Positions 62,182 to 64,000 of a stretch of DNA of 64,000 nucleotides are shown here, piece by piece (the stretch's first letter is position 1; the number at the start of each line of letters is the position of its first letter). Origin of the DNA: Mycobacterium paraseoulense (GTDB taxonomy: Bacteria; Actinomycetota; Actinomycetes; Mycobacteriales; Mycobacteriaceae). The stretch lies in the NCBI RefSeq assembly GCF_010731655.1, contig NZ_AP022619.1:2108001-2172000 (forward strand), given 5' to 3'. Both the position numbers and the translations under genes were made by a program. The notes under the pieces are model-generated. The model did no database searches and was not told the origin of the DNA. It saw only the letters and a program-made list of their open reading frames with translations.

Positions 62182-63324
62182 ATGACCGAACCCCGTGCGT
62201 TCGAGGTGTGGGATGCGGACAATCACATGTACGAGACGGTCGACGCCTACACGCGCTATCTGCCGGAAAAATACTCCGACGCATTGAAGTTCGTCGACGT
62301 CAATGGCCGCAAGAAGCTCCAGATCCTCGGCGTTATCACCGAGACCATACCCAACCCCACCTACGAGGTGATCCCCACTCCCGGCGCATGGGCCGACTAC
62401 TACCGCGGGATCAACCCGGAGGGTAAGACGCTGCGCGAGCTGGCCGAGCCCATCCGCTGTCCAGACGAGTTCCGGCGTCCCGACCTGCGCCTGGCATTGA
62501 TGGACCGCCAGGGCGTTGACGGCGCGCTGATGTTTCCGACCACGGCGGGCATGCTCGAGGAACGGACCAAGTGCGACACCGAGCTCACCCACGCGGTAAC
62601 CCACGCCTTCAACCGCTGGCTGCTCGAGGACTGGACGTTCAACTTCAAGAACCGCATCTTCCCCGTCCCGGCGATCTCACTCAACGATCCATCGAAGGGC
62701 GTTGCGGAACTCGAATGGTGCCTGGAAAACGGGGCGAAGACGGTGCTGATCCGACCGGCGCCGGTGCCCAGAGAGGACGGAACCTCGCGTTCACCCGCGT
62801 TGCCCGAGTTCGACGGTTTCTGGAGATTGGTCGAGTCGTCGGGCATCTCGGTCCAGATGCACAACTCCGACGCCGGCTACGACCGCTACCTCTCCGACTG
62901 GGAGGGCGGTAACGAGTTCCAGGGTTTCCAGCTGACGAAGTTCCGCGGCTTCATCTACGAGGAGAGTCGCCACATCTTCGATACGCTCGCGGCGTTCATC
63001 GCCCATGGGGTGTTCGAGCGCTTCCCCGACCTACGCATCGGTGTGGTCGAGAACGGCGGTTCGTGGGCTCAGCGCCTGATGGACGTTTTCGATCGGGTTT
63101 ACCGCAAGAAGCCGCGCGAATTCAGCGAGCACCCGTGTGATGTCTTCCGCAGGCACGTGTGGGTGAACCCGTTCCACGAAGAGGATATCTCGCACCTCAT
63201 CGACATCCTCGGTGAGAAGCGGGTGATGTTCGGCTCGGACTACCCGCATCCCGAGGGATTGGCCGCGCCCGCGAACTTCGTCGGCGAACTCGAAAACCTC
63301 CCGCCGCAACCACAGCACGAGTAA
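62182..63324 (+). CDS. Amidohydrolase family protein with a frameshifted C-terminus
   Basis: A 380-residue amidohydrolase-2 protein: VWDADNHMYETVDAYTRYLP at the N-terminus, SGISVQMHNSDAGYDRYLSD with a barrel histidine, VVENGGSWAQRLMD and VMFGSDYPHPEGLAAP with the metal Asp. AAGGAACGACG precedes the ATG at 62182. The frame stops at 63322-63324 after LPPQPQHE. Adding one base after 63305 would instead read LPPATTARVMGGNLKELIGI, ending at a TAG at 63357-63359; this lines up with the C-terminus of the paralogue at 41596 (LDEETKRKVLSTNAKKFFGM). A one-base deletion, real or a sequencing error, has therefore replaced the last helix. The catalytic part is intact. Confidence 0.87.
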   Translation: MTEPRAFEVWDADNHMYETVDAYTRYLPEKYSDALKFVDVNGRKKLQILGVITETIPNPTYEVIPTPGAWADYYRGINPEGKTLRELAEPIRCPDEFRRPDLRLALMDRQGVDGALMFPTTAGMLEERTKCDTELTHAVTHAFNRWLLEDWTFNFKNRIFPVPAISLNDPSKGVAELEWCLENGAKTVLIRPAPVPREDGTSRSPALPEFDGFWRLVESSGISVQMHNSDAGYDRYLSDWEGGNEFQGFQLTKFRGFIYEESRHIFDTLAAFIAHGVFERFPDLRIGVVENGGSWAQRLMDVFDRVYRKKPREFSEHPCDVFRRHVWVNPFHEEDISHLIDILGEKRVMFGSDYPHPEGLAAPANFVGELENLPPQPQHE

Positions 63325-63355
63325 TGGGCGGCAACCTGAAGGAGCTGATCGGCAT

Positions 63356-63550
63356 CTAGCCGAGTTCGGCGAATCGCCTCAAATAACACCATGCGATCTC
63401 CGGCGGCATGCCGCCACACAACGCGGAGATGTTGAACATTTCCCCATCTTCAGCGACAAAACAGTTCCTTAAGGCATTCGCGGTGCTGAGTGTCTTGAGC
63501 AAGGAATCGCCTTGCCCGGGAATCGGATCGCGGTTGTCACGAACACTCAC
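63356..63550 (-). CDS. Hypothetical 64-residue protein coupled to the acyl-CoA synthetase gene
   Basis: A 64-residue frame starting with GTG on the stop of the acyl-CoA synthetase gene (GTGA, 63547-63550). It reads MSVRDNRDPIPGQGDSLLKT at its start and ends PEIAWCYLRRFAELG. Third-position GC is only moderate, so it is less gene-like than its neighbours. The overlap and the matching end beside the amidohydrolase remnant make it possible but unproven. No family is recognised. Confidence 0.3.
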   Translation of the reverse strand: MSVRDNRDPIPGQGDSLLKTLSTANALRNCFVAEDGEMFNISALCGGMPPEIAWCYLRRFAELG

Positions 63551-64000
63551 CGGTTCCCGAACCGGGTTCGGAGTTCATTCTTGAGCACCTTGCCGGTGAG
63601 GTTGCGAGGCAGCGCATCGACGATCTCGAGCCGTTCGGGCGACTTGTGCTTGCTCAGCCCTCGGGCTTGGCAATGTTCGGAAACCGAAGAGAGCGTCACC
63701 GCCGCACCTGGGCGGGCGACGACGACGGCACACACCCGTTCGCCGGTCCGCTCATCGGGTACGCCGATGACCGCGACGTCGGCGACCGCAGGGTGGCTCG
63801 CCAGGACGCCTTCGATCTCGAGGGCCGAGATGTTCTCCGCGTTGCGGATGATCGCGTCCTTGATGCGCCCCGTGACGACGACATTGCCCTGGTGGTCGAT
63901 GCGTCCCAGATCGCCGGTGCGAAACCACCCGTCGGCGTCGAATGCCTGGCCGTCTAATGACGCATCGACGTAGCCGAGGAAGCATTGCGGGCCCTTGAGC
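63547..64000 (-). CDS. Acyl-CoA synthetase (FadD-type), C-terminal part, cut by window edge
   Basis: The last 150 residues of an ANL ligase enter from the right edge on the minus strand. LKGPQCFLGYVDA, WFRTGDLGRIDHQGNVVVTG (A7), RIKDAIIRNAENISALEIEG (A8), VIGVPDERTGERVCAVVVAR and the catalytic lysine region PRNLTGKVLKNELRTRFGNR at the C-terminus are all clear. The start lies outside the window. It converges on the amidohydrolase gene. It is the fourth acyl-CoA synthetase of the catabolic region. Confidence 0.92.
   Translation of the reverse strand, partial: LKGPQCFLGYVDASLDGQAFDADGWFRTGDLGRIDHQGNVVVTGRIKDAIIRNAENISALEIEGVLASHPAVADVAVIGVPDERTGERVCAVVVARPGAAVTLSSVSEHCQARGLSKHKSPERLEIVDALPRNLTGKVLKNELRTRFGNR

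Noticed and set aside
63530..63565. CGGTT/AACCG inverted repeat at the end of the right-edge acyl-CoA synthetase gene
   Set aside because: The arms fall within codons of the gene's C-terminus and there is no T-run, so a terminator is not supported.
1..64000. tRNA, rRNA, CRISPR arrays, insertion sequences or phage genes
   Set aside because: No transposase, integrase or phage frame, no regularly spaced repeats and no recognisable structural RNA were seen.

Overview
The window is high-GC, densely packed actinobacterial DNA. A complete mycobactin-type siderophore cluster in mycobacterial order, tandem CFP2/MTB12-like secreted proteins next to mbtH, a PapA-family acyltransferase and many FadD/FadE/EchA-type genes point to a nontuberculous Mycobacterium. 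I cannot fix the species from the sequence alone.

Left flank (1-3018): the tail of an unidentified gene, then a carboxymuconolactone decarboxylase-family protein overlapping an ECF sigma factor that has a SnoaL-like C-terminus. Two tandem, convergently placed copies of a CFP2/MTB12-like exported antigen follow, with a perfect 22-bp tandem repeat upstream.

Mycobactin cluster (3019-25808): mbtB-mbtT-mbtC-mbtD-mbtE-mbtF-mbtG-mbtH run on the minus strand as one unit, with each start overlapping the previous stop. mbtA diverges from mbtB across a roughly 100-bp gap with two IdeR-like iron boxes. MbtA activates salicylate. MbtB loads it and forms the oxazoline. MbtC and MbtD supply the polyketide unit. 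MbtE and MbtF add the lysine-derived residues. MbtG hydroxylates lysine, MbtH assists adenylation, and MbtT is a stand-alone thioesterase. Two features stand out: the thioesterase is split from MbtB, and MbtE has a C-A-T-C-A-T layout whose second A domain lacks the usual Asp. No salicylate synthase gene lies in the window.

Middle (25820-32394): a TetR regulator and a mycothiol-dependent isomerase-like protein share palindromic sites. About 1 kb with no convincing gene follows. Then comes a three-gene plus-strand operon: PapA-like acyltransferase, second HxxxDG acyltransferase-like protein, polytopic membrane protein.

Right half (32468-64000): a large acyl-CoA catabolic region. It has four acyl-CoA synthetases (one cut by the edge), three acyl-CoA dehydrogenases, six crotonases, and two hot-dog proteins (a thioesterase and a MaoC-like dehydratase). 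It also has a thiolase-fold/DUF35 pair, an HpcH aldolase, a TauD-type dioxygenase, a 2-hydroxyacid dehydrogenase, three SDRs, two LLM-type flavin enzymes, a nitroreductase, two amidohydrolases and a TetR regulator. A compact block of four membrane proteins, two of them only 32 and 39 residues, sits inside it. Together these look like a pathway that takes up, CoA-activates, beta-oxidises and cleaves a carboxylic acid, possibly cyclic. The substrate cannot be read from sequence. Inverted repeats in most divergent promoters suggest dedicated regulation. No rRNA, tRNA, CRISPR array, insertion sequence or phage gene was seen.
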